64,000 nt of DNA from Undaria pinnatifida (lineage: Eukaryota > Sar > Phaeophyceae > Laminariales > Alariaceae), in NCBI GenBank assembly GCA_012845835.1, contig JABAKD010000025.1, positions 30,201,761-30,265,760 on the forward strand, written 5' to 3'. The notes under the pieces are model-generated. The model saw only the letters and a list, made by a program, of their open reading frames with translations, searched no databases and was not told the origin of the DNA. A program made the position numbers and the translations under genes. Positions 10,261-23,122 of the stretch are shown here, piece after piece (within the stretch, counting starts at the first letter, position 1; every line of letters begins with the position of its first letter).

Positions 10261-11371
10261 TATTCGACTTACAGTATTCACTTGATAAAAGGATGCATTT
10301 CCTTCCACAGCTGTCAGATTTTGTCCCCCTCAGAAACGGGTTTTTTCATAGTTTCCGCGCACAGACTGCCTAACATCACCCTGTTGACCCTGATAGCTAC
10401 ACTGTAGTTGCAAGGGGAGTCACCGACCTATATATTTGAATGAGGGCACACAACCCGTGATACGCGCGATCGGAGTATCACACACAGCTTGCAAATATGA
10501 GTTTCGACAAAATATTCGATCTCACAGCTGGAGTGTATTTATATTTTTTATAATATCTCATAGTACTACAGCTCTACCGCGCGATTGCCGATTTGTTCCC
10601 TGGCGGTATACGAGTACAGCGGTATGTATGTCGAATGAGACAAAACCCAGCAGAGCGGTAGCGACATCGTCGACATCATCATGTGAGCAATTTGTACTAG
10701 CTTGTACAGGGACAACCACACGTATATTATAAAAATTTGCACACGTATATGTAGCAGAAAGTAGAAAGTGCAATACGCTGCAGCTGCGCAAAAAGACATG
10801 TGCCACCTCGCAATTATTTCTTGGCTAGCTAAAACGGAGCCGCGACAACCACACCCTCTCCTATACGTTTTGCCAAGACAGACCCCGAGAGCATTGAGAT
10901 TACGGTGCGGAGACGGAGAATATTCTTCGTGGGCTTCGTGGCTTGAATACATAGGGGAGGAGGAGCATCTGCCACGGAGGGTGATGTTGGGGGGGCTGGT
11001 TGGGTGTACGGGTTACCCCGGAGGATAAGAGAGGGATTGGATGGCGCACTTCGAACAATATACTTCGGAGTATATTATTACAAAAATAAAAATACACTCC
11101 AGCTGTGAGATCGAATATTAATATTTTGTCGAAACTCATCTTTGCAAGCTGTGTGTGATACTCCGATCGCGCGTATTACGGGTTGTGTGTCCTCATTAAG
11201 GATATAGATCGGCGACTCCCCTTGCAACTACAGTGTAGCTATCAGGGTCAACAGGGTGATGTTAGGCAGTCTGTGCGCGGAAACTATAAAACCCGTTTCT
11301 GAGGGGGACAAAATGTGACAGCTGTGGAAAGAAATGCATCCTTTTATCAAGTGAATCCTGTAAGTCGAATA
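10261..11371. mobile_element. Foldback element with arms of about 295 bp
   Basis: The left arm (10261-10555) and the right arm (11071-11371) are near-perfect inverted copies. TATTCGACTTACAG opens the left arm, and its reverse complement closes the right arm. CAGCTGGAGTGTATTTAT ends the left arm, and its reverse complement opens the right. The spacer of about 515 bp (10556-11070) has no recognised gene. As single-stranded DNA or RNA this would form a hairpin of about 300 bp. Solo arm pieces occur at 9131-9227 and 15229-15391. The structure fits a foldback or long-TIR non-autonomous DNA transposon. Transposase family and target duplication are not evident. Confidence 0.8.
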
Positions 11372-11374
11372 CAT

Positions 11375-12630
11375 ATATATTTTAATTTTTATAATATATA
11401 TATGACGGAACTATTTCGTGAAATTCGAAGCGCTGTGAAAAGAAGCCGCAGAGAAGGTCGGGAGATGGTTTCGACGGATTGAGGACGGGGCGGAGGTGTT
11501 CACGCAGAAATGACATGACCAGGAGAGATGTAGAGCTGCATAAGAGCGACACACGCGAAGGCCGCGGCCTTGCACCCACCGCTGACACCAATGTGCGACG
11601 GGGCTGAGTGCGGGTTGGGGAGGTGGGGAGGAGGGAGCGGGGGAAGGGGGGGGGGGGGGGAGGGGGAGGAGGAGGTGCCGGCGGAGGGGGGAGAGGGGAG
11701 GGGAAGAAGCGGGGGGGGGCGTCCTGCCCAACAGACTGAAGTGTAAGCTCTGGGTCTGGCTATCCTCGTCCTGACCTATGTGCGTCTTCCCATAACTCTA
11801 AGTAGCTAGCGTAAGGCCGCCCGGACTTCTTCGCCTTCACGCACATGAGGCCCTCTATGTGCCCAATTCCTTATTTTGTCAGTTTCTAGAACCTGCTATT
11901 ATTATGCCTGCCTTTAACGTGGTTTCCTTTCCTTTCCATTCCTTGCTTAGTCTTGTCTTGTTTCTTTTTGGACTACCTCTTTCGTACGATTGCGTGTTCA
12001 TAGCGATAGCGCTGGCCGGTTGCTTGGTCTTTCGTGTACCGCCGTGTGGCTTGCCTTCTGGCGAGTGAGTGTAGGTAACTTCTTACGTTTACCCAAGGTA
12101 CGTGCTTTTTTTCATACCATTTCCTTCCTTGCCTAGTTTTTCTATTCCTCTCGCTTTTTTTTTTTTTTTTTTCTTCTCGAATTTGCACAGCGCAGTCTTT
12201 GATTTCCTTTCCTTGGTGGCATGCTGCGGTGTAGTCGGTTTCAGCTACGAATCTTGAACGTACATTCGTACCCGTGTGGGCCTGCTATTTTTACGCGCGT
12301 CGTACGCTAACTTCCTAGTTTACTTGTACCTCGGGGTACTTTTTTTGGTGGCGCTGGGCGGATGTACGACTTGCTTCAGCTACGTATGGTATATACGTAT
12401 GGCACGCATGATACGTGGTGTCGTATGCACGTGTGTACCCACTTGAGGTTCGTCAAACTTTTTTTCCTCTGGTCCTTTTCCACTCTAGAATGACTGGAAC
12501 CTGTCCTGTGACATTCACGGACGGACCTGATTCTGCGAGTCAATGTGCAACTTTTGTGCTGTGTGCTACGGCGCTGAGGACGGTGCTGCTGAGGACGGTG
12601 CTGCTGAGGACGGGCATCGTCAATGACCAA
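11375..12630. other. Intergenic, G-rich tract and simple repeats
   Basis: No gene is supported. A purine-rich G tract spans about 11615-11718. A pyrimidine-rich stretch with a T18 run lies near 12155. A 15-bp unit (GAGGACGGTGCTGCT) is repeated 2.5 times at 12575-12612. Overlapping open frames have no motif. Confidence 0.5.
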
Positions 12631-12631
12631 G

Positions 12632-13003
12632 GCTTAGGCAAGGAGGGTACCCCCCTCTTTACCAGCTACCGTGTTTTGAGCACTATTAATAATACGCACA
12701 ATACACAATACACAATACACAATACACAATACACAATAATACCACTCACTGCACAATATCGTGCCTCACTGACGATAAATACTCAAATCAACTGCTGTAT
12801 TTTAGGCGATTGTTTTGGCCCAGCGTAGCTCACCACTCCATCATTATCATTGCGGATTAAAAAAAGCGAACTTAAAACATCACAGAGCTGAAGACCGCAA
12901 AATTACAGGAGGATCACCGACGACGCGGTGATCCGCGGTGATCCTGAGCCACAGGGAAAAAAACGATCCGAAAGTGACCCTCTACCCTCCTACGCTACCT
13001 TAC
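12632..13003. repeat. MITE-A copy with ACACAAT expansion
   Basis: The left end reads GGCAAGGAGGGTACCCCCCTCTTT and the right end CGAAAGTGACCCTCTACCCTCCTACGCT, imperfect inverted repeats. Internal family-A blocks include GGCGATTGTTTTGGCCCAGCG, TTGCGGATTAAA, GAGCTGAAGACCGCAAAA and GGTGATCCTGAGCCAC. A 9-bp minisatellite (ACACAATAC, about 12692-12738) is inserted in the left third. Confidence 0.75.
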
Positions 13004-13004
13004 C

Positions 13005-14450
13005 CTACGCTAGCCTAGCTCACCCTAGCCCAGTCTAGCCTAGCTTGGAGGTCTAGTAGCCAATACCTTATTTACCTACGTTAACAACAACAGGTGTGAT
13101 ATGTCTCAGAACACGCTGCTCGCTCGTACGTATTTTTCATGCCACCACCATGCCAAATGCCAATGGATGGACAAATGGATGCGGGAAGATGGCGCTTCTA
13201 GACTACCGTATTTATAATACATATATTTCTCGGGTCCAGGAAACACCTGCGGCCACTCGACATTCGACCCTCGAGAGACTTGCATCGGCAGTTTGGGACA
13301 ATGGCATCCTCCGTGTAATTGATCCGCATGATACGTATCCAGACTGGGGACTCTCCCACGGGAAACGTTTTGTGGTGTGTTAGATCTCGGAGCGTGTTTT
13401 CATGTTATCATACCAACGAACGGATAAAAAGCCTCAACGATGGTTACCGATGGCCAACGATGGTTAACGATGGTTAACGATGGCGGCGGCTTGGGTCCTG
13501 CATTATAGCAGAGAGCAGGCATTACCTGATATAATATATTGCTGTGTACATGAGGCACGAGAAGAGAACAAGAGTCTTTCCGTCTTGGATCTCGGGCCAA
13601 GTACGCAACAACCAGTTTCCTAAAAACAACACAGACAAAAAGTATCCTGTGTCCCTCGTCTGAACAGTCCGGGCAGTGGAGCCTCCGACGTCAACGGATT
13701 TCTTTGGGTTACTCGGCTATTCATATGATACGCGAACCCACACATTGTGGATGAACAATTTGCGGGTGGATGCTCTGAACACCCCCAGCCCTTCATCACC
13801 ATCACCACCACAAACCCCCCCCCCCCCCCCAACCACCACTACCACCACGGCCACCATCACCATCACAACCACGACCATCATCACCTTGCCATTGTCCGAA
13901 AGTTGAGAGTCTAAGACGCCGTCGGCCGCAACGACGCGGCCGAAACGAAGATACCGGGAACCCCGTACGTCAAAATCCACAGCCACGCGGAACGGTATAC
14001 ACAGCTACGGGGAAGCTACTGCGGGGAAGATAGAAGCGCCTTTTCCACGTTGCCGACGCAGGTGAGAGCTTCGGGGTCATGCCGACCGAACCCAAATAGC
14101 TAGCACACAACAGTGAAGAGGTTGATTCGTTGATCAGCGCGCGTTTACATAACTTACAGGAGGGTACTAACACGGCTTCAGCATACAGCAGCATAGCTTT
14201 TTTCCAGCTTGCAGTCAGAACACGCTCGTTCCTCAACACGGCCACGCAGCAGACAGAACCTCGCGACCCCACCTGACCGTCCAACGCATAGTGGAAACCA
14301 CTCTGCGTCCTTGGCCATAAGGCAGGCCAGAGATCAACGCACTTTACAGCACGCCATCGGGTATAACAAGCACCGTCCTGCATCACAAAGCACATTTACA
14401 ACTAGCAAGCGATATGGTTTGGAGGAATTACTTAGAATTAGACTAGACCG
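13005..14450. other. Intergenic, simple repeats
   Basis: No gene is supported. AACGATGGTT-type repeats fill about 13434-13488. A C15 run with CAC/CAT trinucleotides occupies about 13790-13880. The open frame at 13970-14395 (minus, 141 codons) shows no motif. Confidence 0.45.
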
Positions 14451-14452
14451 AG

Positions 14453-14735
14453 GGCAAGGTAGGGGGGGGGGTCCCTTTCGAGGGGCCTTTTGTCTCTTCT
14501 GAGCGTCCTTTCGTCCCTTCTGAGGGGCCTTTTTTGTTCCTTTTTGAGGGGCCTTTTGTCCCTTTTGAGGGGCCTTTTGTCCCTTTTGAAGGGCCTTTTG
14601 TCCCTTTTTAGGAGCCTTTTTTTGTCCCTTTCGAGAGGCCTTTTGAGGGACCATTTTTTTGCAGTGGCTCGAGGTTACTCGCGCGAGCGACTCCCCTGTC
14701 TCTTTATTCCACAGCGGGGAATGGAATGGAATAGT
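14453..14735. repeat. Truncated MITE-A copy with 19-21 bp minisatellite
   Basis: A terminus (CAAGGTAGGGGGGGG...TCCCTTT) is followed by about eight units of GAGGGGCCTTTTGTCCCTTTT (14480-14652). The family-A internal block GTTACTCGCGCGAGCGACTCCC and a TTTATTCC stretch come next. The opposite end is missing. The array gives a spurious KGQKAPQ-repeat frame on the minus strand. Confidence 0.65.
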
Positions 14736-15228
14736 CTAGAAGGCTAAACTAGTTTTGCACGTGAGGTATTTAAAGCAGTCAAAATCCGGTACTGAAAATG
14801 GGAGTATACTACATTATTCTACCCTACCCTACCTTACCTACCCTTGGTCATTAGTATGACGGTGGCACAATACGAACCGCTTTCGGGGGCTCTAGAGGGG
14901 TTAATTTGGAAGTTAGTTTCATCAGCCCTTTAGCCCACTGCCCCTCCCCGCCCCCCCCCCCTGCCTCCCCGCCGTTGACGTCCCTCTGGCACTTCGCTAG
15001 ACTGCCATAAACACTCCGCAGATAGATATAGTTCGCCTGACACTAGGCAATCGAGCCGCACGCCTTGAAAAACCGCTTTCGATGTTTTGTGCAAAAAGCG
15101 GCAGGCGGTTCGTGTATATCACGTCACGACTCAGGAACGTTTGCCGTGGGGCCCGTGCTTTGTAGGCACTGTTATCATTGTTGCTTAAAAATGAAGTGAA
15201 GGTGCACGTTTTTTTTTTTCCGGGGATG

Positions 15229-15391
15229 TTATTATAAAAAATGAAAATACACTCCAGCTGTGAGATCGAAGATTTCGTCGAAACTCATCCTTGCAAGCTG
15301 TGTGTGATACTCCGTTCGCGCGTATTACGAGTTGTGTGTCCTCATTAAGGATGTAGGTCGGCGACTCCCCTTACAACTACAGTGTAGCTAT
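15229..15391. repeat. Solo arm fragment of the foldback element
   Basis: The segment reproduces the inner two thirds of the right arm at 11071-11250 in the same orientation (AATACACTCCAGCTGTGAGATCGA, TCGTCGAAACTCAT, TGTGTGTGATACTCCG, GGCGACTCCCCTTxCAACTACAGTGTAGCTAT). It stops abruptly where a MITE-B fragment begins. Confidence 0.75.
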
Positions 15392-15640
15392 TATCATGTC
15401 TCACCTCCCCCCCAAAAACTGATTTAGACTAAACTTTTCAAACGCAGCCCGAGGACGAAAGCCATCATAGTATTATCAATAACAACAACAGATATACCCA
15501 AATCATATTGCGAAACACGAACGACATTCCGACGACTGTAGGTCAAGTCAAGGAGGCCCGTCGTCCAGGTAATCTTTTTAGACGAAAAGTGTTACCCTCA
15601 TCCCAGCTACCCGTCGTAGCTGAAAAGGGGTACGGTTACA
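15392..15640. repeat. MITE-B fragment
   Basis: In inverted orientation relative to the 6774-7104 copy it shows CTCCCCCCCAAAAACTGATTTAGAC, ACGAACGACATTCCGACGACTGTAGG, GGAGGCCCGTCGTC and GACGAAAAGTGTTACCCTC. It abuts the solo foldback arm, so one element probably inserted beside or into the other. Confidence 0.55.
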
Positions 15641-17580
15641 GCCCATTTTCGCCAAGATATTCCTGGATGGTGGGCATCCTCAACCACAGACTAAGCAACG
15701 GCCCCATCTGTTTTCGTTTCTTTGTTCGTTCATCACTTTTGAGCTTTCCAGTTCATTCAGCTACGACGATAATAGCAGGAAATTTTGTTCCCGTTGAAGA
15801 CCTTCTAGACAAGCCGTGATTACTGGTGCCCCCCCCGCTCCCCTTCTTGTAGGTGCCTTCGTGTTTGTCGTGCATTGGATTCAGCATTCCCACTGCTACT
15901 TGATTCCCATCAAATTTTACGAACCCGCACGCTCTCGCACTTTCGTGTGCGAGCTCTTCAACTATCGAGAACTCTGGGGCGACATAAGATAACTCCGATT
16001 TCTTTACCCACGTAGAAGCACGCCGGTCGAGACTCCAACCCCGGCGCAATCGGTGGCAACAAGAATGACAGTCTAGATATATCTAACCCTACAGAGTAGC
16101 ACGTGTGCTTCGTTGGAACGTTACTGCATTGATAGTCAACCATACCGCCCAATGTGATCAACACGCTTATTCATTCGTTCTGCACGTAGGCAATGGGCTT
16201 TTGATAGCCTTGCTCGTCGGGTCGTACTTTTCATAATTCCCACCTCGGAGTCATTTTTTGGGTGCGACTAGAGAGCTTTGCGCCACTACTCTACACTACC
16301 ACCCTACCCCCGTATCGACGCATGCGTACCGGGATCCTGTAGCACATTGTGGAGGCTCTAATGGCCCCCCGATCGTGCCGCTATGTGCACTGTAGAGGGA
16401 AATACCGGCACTCGAACGTCAACCGGACCTACTCCATATGCTGACCCACTATATGGCGCTTGTTGTTTCCATCTGCGCAAGCGATCTGACCGGCACTGAT
16501 GGGCGACCGGCACTACCCAACCTGCACTGTATCGGACAACCTACACTGTAGCACTGCTGTTTCCGACAAACTGAACCTGACGGACTTGGAACTGATTGAC
16601 TAGCGGCGCGCAAAACGGTTTCAAGCGTTCATGAACCTGTTTCGGCCATGATACTTGAGTCGTTGTTGATACAAGGGCGTTCGATCACAACCACTGCATA
16701 GCTGCAACCCCCCCCCAACGAAACAATCGGATGAAGTCGTCCAGACATGTTCCGGAACCATGTGCTACGCCTGTCAGACAGAATACATGTACACACGATT
16801 CTGGCACTCTGGAGGCGAAGCATTCTGCGGCAAGCGATATACTTGAAATTACTTGAAATTAGTATAGCCATCCCACCGCAGGAGTTGACCTTTTTGGGGC
16901 GCACGTTTGTTTGTATGATATTTCCTCGCATCGGTTCATCCCCTCAAAGAGTGGCGTGGAACTTCGGTTAGTATGACAGTTTCACGAGAACATCTATTTG
17001 TTACTGGACTATTGATTGGACTATTCATAGGGTTTTTCACAGCGCTATTCACAAGGCACGTAGGCGTTGGTCGGGTTGCGCGAACGGATTATTTCGACGT
17101 CATCGTCTCGGGTGGGGTATTGAGCTCCCTACCGTAAATCCTCACGTAAGAGCTCGGGAAGATCTGCGGCACCTCTACTGCCGCAGGATGACTCTTCTGC
17201 TTACAACAACTCTCTACAACATATCATAACAGTACTAGTCTATGCACCCATCACGGAGATACGTAGACAAGCGCAGTATTGGTATGTTTTGAGATCGCAT
17301 CCCTCGAAAGCGGTGTGTTTACGGTGGAAAAGCAAATACTGAATCAGGAAGGAAGGTCCCCGTCCAAAGGTTTCCAATCGTCACACGCAGGGGCACGAAG
17401 AAGCACACCGCAGACGAATGTGTGTTCGTGGGCTGTCGTCGGCCCAAACAAACCCCGCGCTGCTTCTTGTGATACGCGCATACAGCGAGCAGACCTGACG
17501 CAACGACGATCATACCGATACGACAAAATACGAGTGTGCACTGCTACTACCGTGTACTGTAGTAGCTACCTACCTATCTA
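15641..17580. other. No recognisable gene
   Basis: Short overlapping frames only. There is no motif, no tRNA signature and no repeat that I could relate to others in the window. Confidence 0.45.
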
Positions 17581-17589
17581 TGGAGCGAG

Positions 17590-17910
17590 GCTGCCAATGC
17601 AGTAGGGGCAACACCCCTTTTCACCTGTACTATGTTTTAGCTATCATACTACCGTACTATCATATCATACTATATCATACCATATATATCATACTCGCAC
17701 GAGTGACACTACACCCTCACCGACAAAACGAGTTCAGCCGATTTTCTTGTCGCAGAGCACGCACGGCAAACGTTCCATATTATTGGTGGTTCGTACGTCG
17801 TATCGCAAAATGGAAACAAAGTCACGAACAGCTATTAACAGTGACGAAGGCTTGAGTAAGACCGCGCAATGGAAAGGGGGGGTCACTTGCCCGAGTCATC
17901 CCGAATCAAT
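17590..17910. repeat. Strongly diverged MITE-A-like segment
   Basis: It opens with GTAGGGGCAACACCCCTTTTCACC, carries CGCACGAGTGACACTACACCC and ends with AAGGGGGGGTCACTTGCCCGAG, echoing family-A order. Similarity is weak and the boundaries are uncertain. Confidence 0.3.
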
Positions 17911-17978
17911 GCTAAAAAGCGATCCCGAAGTTATCACCCCATGTATACCATAAACAGTATATATTATAATATAGACGT

Positions 17979-18252
17979 CGCGTGCTATTAATACGAAAGA
18001 TGTATACCTTTTTTTGTCGAAAATATTTTCTATAGGACAGGGCTACTATCGTCGGAAAATATATAAATAATACGCTATGTTTTTTTTATGATATATATGG
18101 TGATTTTCGACGCATACCTAGGCGCCATGTTATTTTGTTCACCCGGTAGTGGCATTTTTTTATTTATCTCCCACAAATCAGTCTTAAGAAGAGGTCCTAA
18201 GCTCCCAAAATCGAGGGGTAGTTCTAGAAAAATCCTGTCGTAACACGCGTCA
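17979..18252. repeat. MITE-B copy
   Basis: The ends are CGTCGCGTGCTAT and GTCGTAACACGCGTCA. Internal landmarks are CAGGGCTACTATCGTCGGAAAATA, GCATACCTAGGCGCCATG, CAAATCAGTCTTAAGAAGAGGTC and AGCTCCCAAAATCGAGGGGTAGTTCTAGAAAAA. Confidence 0.7.
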
Positions 18253-18259
18253 TTTCGCT

Positions 18260-21090
18260 TATCTATGACATGATACCAGGTATATAGTCTATGCAGCTGT
18301 ATTTTAATTTTTATAATATACAGCTGTCTGTTCTTCCTTCAGCGCGTATTCGTCAGCGACAGACCATTAGGCATTCTTTTCGCTCGTCCTCGTATGTATA
18401 CAAAAAACACAACATCAAGTATCCTTTTTTTCCGGACATTGTTTTACATGTATGTCTTATGTGCTTCGTCGGCCGAAGAAAATGCTGCCAGGACTTTCCG
18501 TGTCTTGTCGGGTCTCTTCCGCTTTCTACGTTTCGTTGCTTTCGGTTTTACCCCCCGCTCAACGGCAAAAATTCGGAATACCCTCGCCATGTCGTCTGTG
18601 CGTCGAAGTAACTCGCCATTGTTGCAGGCCACCACACTTGACTTCACTTGTGCCTCACCGTGCACAAATGGCCTACGACATCCATCTAGTCTAATGTCGT
18701 ATCCGAATTCTTATCAGAACTCGGCATTACGGTTTCGACCAGTCAGTCACTACACACCAGAATACACAACATACATGCAGTGTACATCTGTGAGCATGCT
18801 CGGAATATGATACTCCCATCACGTGCTACGGCTGGGGCTGGCTTATGTTGTCCCGGGGCTGTTGACCCGACCTCTACACTTCACCTACAAACCCTACAAG
18901 TACTAGATGCCAAAACAAAAAAAACAGCGCAACACCTGACGAAATAACCCATCTCCCATGTTGCCCTATTGCCCTATACTACTGCTGTAGACTAGACATT
19001 CAAGGATTTTAAAAGTGCTGCTAAGCCAAAATATGGTACAAGGTATATTGTTGGTGTTCCTATTCCGACACTGCTGTCGGGTAGTTAGTGCATGTAACCC
19101 CTTGAAGCACCAATATCCATGCCTACACTATTTCCAAGTTTAGTAGAGTACGTCTTCCAAAACGGGTTTCCAGTTGTAAAAAGGCGTCAACGAACCCCGT
19201 CACAATCATGAACGTTTTGGACAGAAAGTGCTAACGCCACAACTGTAAAACGCGTCTCCTCTATCTCCTCCATATCATAGTATCATAGTGCCGGAACTTG
19301 ACGCGCACGGCCTTATTTTCCTCCGTTCGTTGAGGACAGACCCCAGTCAAGACAAGAGGCGGTTATAGCACCGTTTCATGATGTGTGCCGAGTCTACTCT
19401 ATTTTTTAATAGTCCGATAGACTATTTTACTGGTATAGAAATATGATATCTTGGGAGCCAAGTAAGTGCGAGTTTGATCGTCGGCAAATTTCCGAGATAC
19501 TTGGCTGGCAAGGCCAGATGTGTAGAATCCTCGGTTGAAGAGGCCCGTCGCCCATATATATATAGATGATCACGAGTCGTTCCACGGTAGCCCCCAAATT
19601 TTCTTTACCGAAATCGCCCCGGTGTCGAAAGAAAACTGCTCCCTCTGCAAAATCTTCTAAATTACGGTGCCCCTAGCCACCCAGTCTGGCCATCACTCTA
19701 GACTATAGTACTTTCTTCGCAAACAAGAATCTTCGTGAAATACATTTTTTTTCATTAATTAGCCTTCCCAGTGTCGAACAGCGACGAAATGTTCCGTTGA
19801 ACGAAATTGCTGTTTTTTTGTTGGGGGGACTGTCGTGGATCGTATAGATCGTCTTAGCTAAGTTACTGTACGGTATCATACCTCCGGTGTCGGTGCAGCA
19901 TTTTTTTTCTTGGGCTCTTTATCTGAGGCACTCAACTGATTCAACTCAACCCCTTGAAAGCCGACCCGAAACCTCCGTATACTAATTCCAAGTAATTGTC
20001 TCAGTTGTAGAGGGGACTGATTTTACGATGATGATGATGATGATGATGATACCCCCCCCCAAAACCAGCGATTTTGTTAAATGCACGCTTCATGGCTGAT
20101 CGACACGAGGAAGGGTTCTGTTAAAAAAAAGTCTCCATATCTTTTGTTGTTTGCAAAGAACTACTGGAAGTGCTAGTAGTGCTATCGAAATATGGCGTCG
20201 GGGTGGCGAGGGGCACCGTGTGTCAGGAGGTACGGCCTTGAGCTGGTTCTAAAACCCGCGACTTCGATAAAGGAAAGTTGGGGGGCTTCAGTAGAACGAC
20301 CCGGGCGTTGAAACACCACTGAAAGTGCAACACAATGACCAAACCTATGGGCCACAAGTACAATAGAAAAAAAAAATGCTCACGTGTTGTGTAACAAGAA
20401 TAAAGTCCCCCGAAGATTTTGGATTAACTCATTTCCAACCCGTAAAATGTCGTCCTAGTCTAACTCCAACTGTTTTGTCCCGATGTCGGGACTGCGGCGC
20501 TAAAACGGTCAAGAGCAGGAGCCACGTCATCTAGAAAAACGTTTGCGAAAATGTGATCTTATTAGTATAAATTAAAATGATTCGATCGTGCCTAGCACGC
20601 GTCTATGTATGCTTTTCTCGCGGATGTTTCCTTGCTCCTTACGAAAGACGTAGGCAAGATTTAATCAGGAGGACAGTGCTTCATAAACACGCATTTTAAG
20701 GATACTATCTCAGGCTGAGTTGCAGGCAGGCATGCATGCGCCTTAACGCTTGCGTAGTACGGTCTGTCAACACTATTTTTAATATTTTCAGATATTTCTT
20801 TAAAAGAACCGTCGACGACACAGCAGTAAGTAGTTCTTTTGGCATCCTTTACGACGCTTCGCCCTCTCGATCCATTGGCCTTTTTATTCCCAAATTTCTC
20901 AACAAAGAAAGGGAGAGATCACCCCATAGGCTGTGCACGACGACCAACTTGCTCTGGAACCGTCTCAGGCCGACCGATCCCGAGGCCGATTTTATCGGCT
21001 GACACTCACTCGGGGATCATAAGCTCCCTAAGGCAAGCGGTAGGCCTTAGAATCGTAGCCGCACGTTAAAAACGGTTTTCGGGACAACTT
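18260..21090. other. No recognisable gene; minor simple repeats
   Basis: No coding region is supported. A GAT trinucleotide run lies at about 20024-20050. A MITE-B-like remnant (GATCGTCGGCAAATTTCC...GAGGCCCGTCGCCC) lies near 19478-19550. Frames at 18394-18810 and 20736-21002 have no recognised domain. Confidence 0.45.
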
Positions 21091-21099
21091 TTCACAACT

Positions 21100-21345
21100 A
21101 TTTACAGGTCGGGTCTCCTCTTGCTCATGTCGGGTCCGGTCAGGTCGGGCCGGGTCACCTACACAGTAACCCCACCCGATCCGTATTTTGTCCTCCTGGT
21201 GCCGACACCGACACTGCTCAAGGTCTCTTGACATTTTGAACAGACATCCTGACTCGATCCGTCCGACTCCACCCCTGAGATTTCTAAAGCCTCTTCATCC
21301 CGCCCGCCCAGCCGGGTCATGGGGCGTGTAAAGATCAACTTGGAA
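21100..21345. repeat. GACCC/GGGTC-rich dispersed repeat
   Basis: The segment is rich in GGGTC and GACCC words separated by TTGACATTTTGAA-like spacers, and ends with CCGGGTCATGGGGCGTG. Related segments occur at 27290-27640 and 63450-63715. Confidence 0.55.
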
Positions 21346-22209
21346 GCCCAGGTTAATCAACGGGTCGTAGTAGCGACAGCAATGTATTCCTAGCCCCAAG
21401 TGCCACAACGAAGAGGGTAGCAGCGCCCTTCTCTGAAGAGCCCGTGTCTAAGATACGATAAACTGTTTGACATCAGCTAAGAGTAAACCTCGTCACAACT
21501 CGCGAAAGGCGAACATAAAATCTCTCCTTGATAGTTCAGCACTTTGGTTTGGCTTAATTGGTTAAACACCAGCATAGCAAATTCTGCGTGGTGCACGCGA
21601 TCTATGCGTGCTTTCGAATCAATCAAATCAATACTCCCCGTGTTGTATGCATATGTGCACTGCGCGATCCCGCTGTGGCTGAAGGAAGTGTTTCGACAAC
21701 CATAGTGTTTTACGTAATGGTATACTTCTTCTAATGGACTCGATTTCCTGCGAAACACATGTATGTGATAGCTCTCTGGGGGCAATTACAAAATATGAAA
21801 AAAAACTGTAAATGGTAGCGTTTGAATAAATGGTGCCCAATACCCTTCCGCGCGATGGCTGCACCACCGTGCTTGCCGTGGCTACCTGGCGTCCCTCGCG
21901 CTCACCGGGTTTCCCTGCTGGTATCGCTCGGCCAGGTTCCCTTGGTCACAGTGATGACAGGAGAGGATGGCGCACCCGACAAGTGCTTCGCTCACCCGCA
22001 AGCATCGTACTTCGTTAGCATCTTCTACTTCTACGCCTACGGTAAGCGAAGGTGGGGACGCCAAGCGCGGACCGCGACCTAATGCATGAGATCAACGCTA
22101 CGACAGAGGTAGCAATTTTTGGGTCAACCGCCTAATCAATAACGGAACTCCTTAATCCATCTTAACTCAAATAGTCGGAATGCTTCCTTCTCTTTGGCGA
22201 TGAATTTAC

Positions 22210-22487
22210 CTATAGACCAAGGCTACGGTAGGAGGGGTACCCCCATTTTCACTGGTGCGTTTGAGCCACTCGCACGAGTAGCTCTGTACCCTACGGATAA
22301 AGATGGTTTAGGTACTTCGTTTGGCGCAGCTTAGATCACCTTGCATTGCGGATTGATTTCGTCAATGTGAAACATAAAGAAAACGTAAGATTGCATAGGA
22401 ACAAAGGGGTTACTCGCGCGAGGGACCCTTAGCCACTGAAATAAAAGGCCCAAAAGTGGACCCCCCTACCGTAGCCTGGGTCTATAG
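22210..22487. repeat. MITE-A reference copy with terminal inverted repeats
   Basis: The left end is CTATAGACCAAGGCTACGG and the reverse complement of the right end is CTATAGACCCAGGCTACGG, continuing as TAGGAGGGGT or TAGGGGGGT. The element is 278 bp and non-coding. Internal blocks are GAGCCACTCGCACGAGTAGCTC, GTACTTCGTTTGGCGCAGC, TTGCGGATTGATTTCG and GTTACTCGCGCGAGGGACCC. This copy defines the family; diverged copies at 1109, 5002, 12632, 14453 and 45960 share the same order. A truncated MITE-B follows at 22495-22600. Confidence 0.85.
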
Positions 22488-23122
22488 TCTATATTATATA
22501 CCTACACGGGTAGGCCATGGAATTATTCGTCGGACAGCACTTTTTTTTCCACATAATATTTCTATTTTTAGTAGAGGAATAAAAGGTTTAGACTAGACTG
22601 TAGCGATGAACCTCGTAAAAAAAATGGAGCACTTCAACCGCATGGTAGCATGCATGCATCATCACGGACACACACGGTCGTGCCAAGACTATCAACCGTT
22701 GCTTCGGCCGGGGGCCATTTCTAGGGCATTTGGTGATTCAGTGCCTCAGTCTCTTGCAGTAGTGGGTACCCCATTTTTGTGTCTGTTGCTTTGGGCTCAG
22801 TTTGCGATAAACGCAAAACCATGCAAAATTTTGTCACGCTATAGGGGTCCCAAAAACATCGGGCAGTACTTCCTGGTCTTAAGCGAGGTACAGATCCCGG
22901 AAGAAACTTGTATGTAATACCTTCATGTCATGATTAAAACTTCGTTCTACGAACCCCTAAGCCTGCGTACGAGGCAACGGTGACTAGAACTTTTAGTTTC
23001 CCCCACCTCTCTTCAATTGATGCGCCGTCCTTCGTAATGAAGGCAGAGCCTGGCGTCCACAAATGTATCCAAACCACAGGTTGTTGGCCATAGTGCTTTT
23101 CCCTTACATCTTTTCGGCATGG

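Noticed and set aside
14334-14654. Minus-strand KGQKAPQ-repeat frame
   Set aside because: It is a translation of a 19-21 bp minisatellite at a MITE-A end.
21477-22082. Frames of 80-100 codons on both strands with coding-like composition
   Set aside because: No motif, splice structure or repeat relationship could be seen, so they are not reported as genes.
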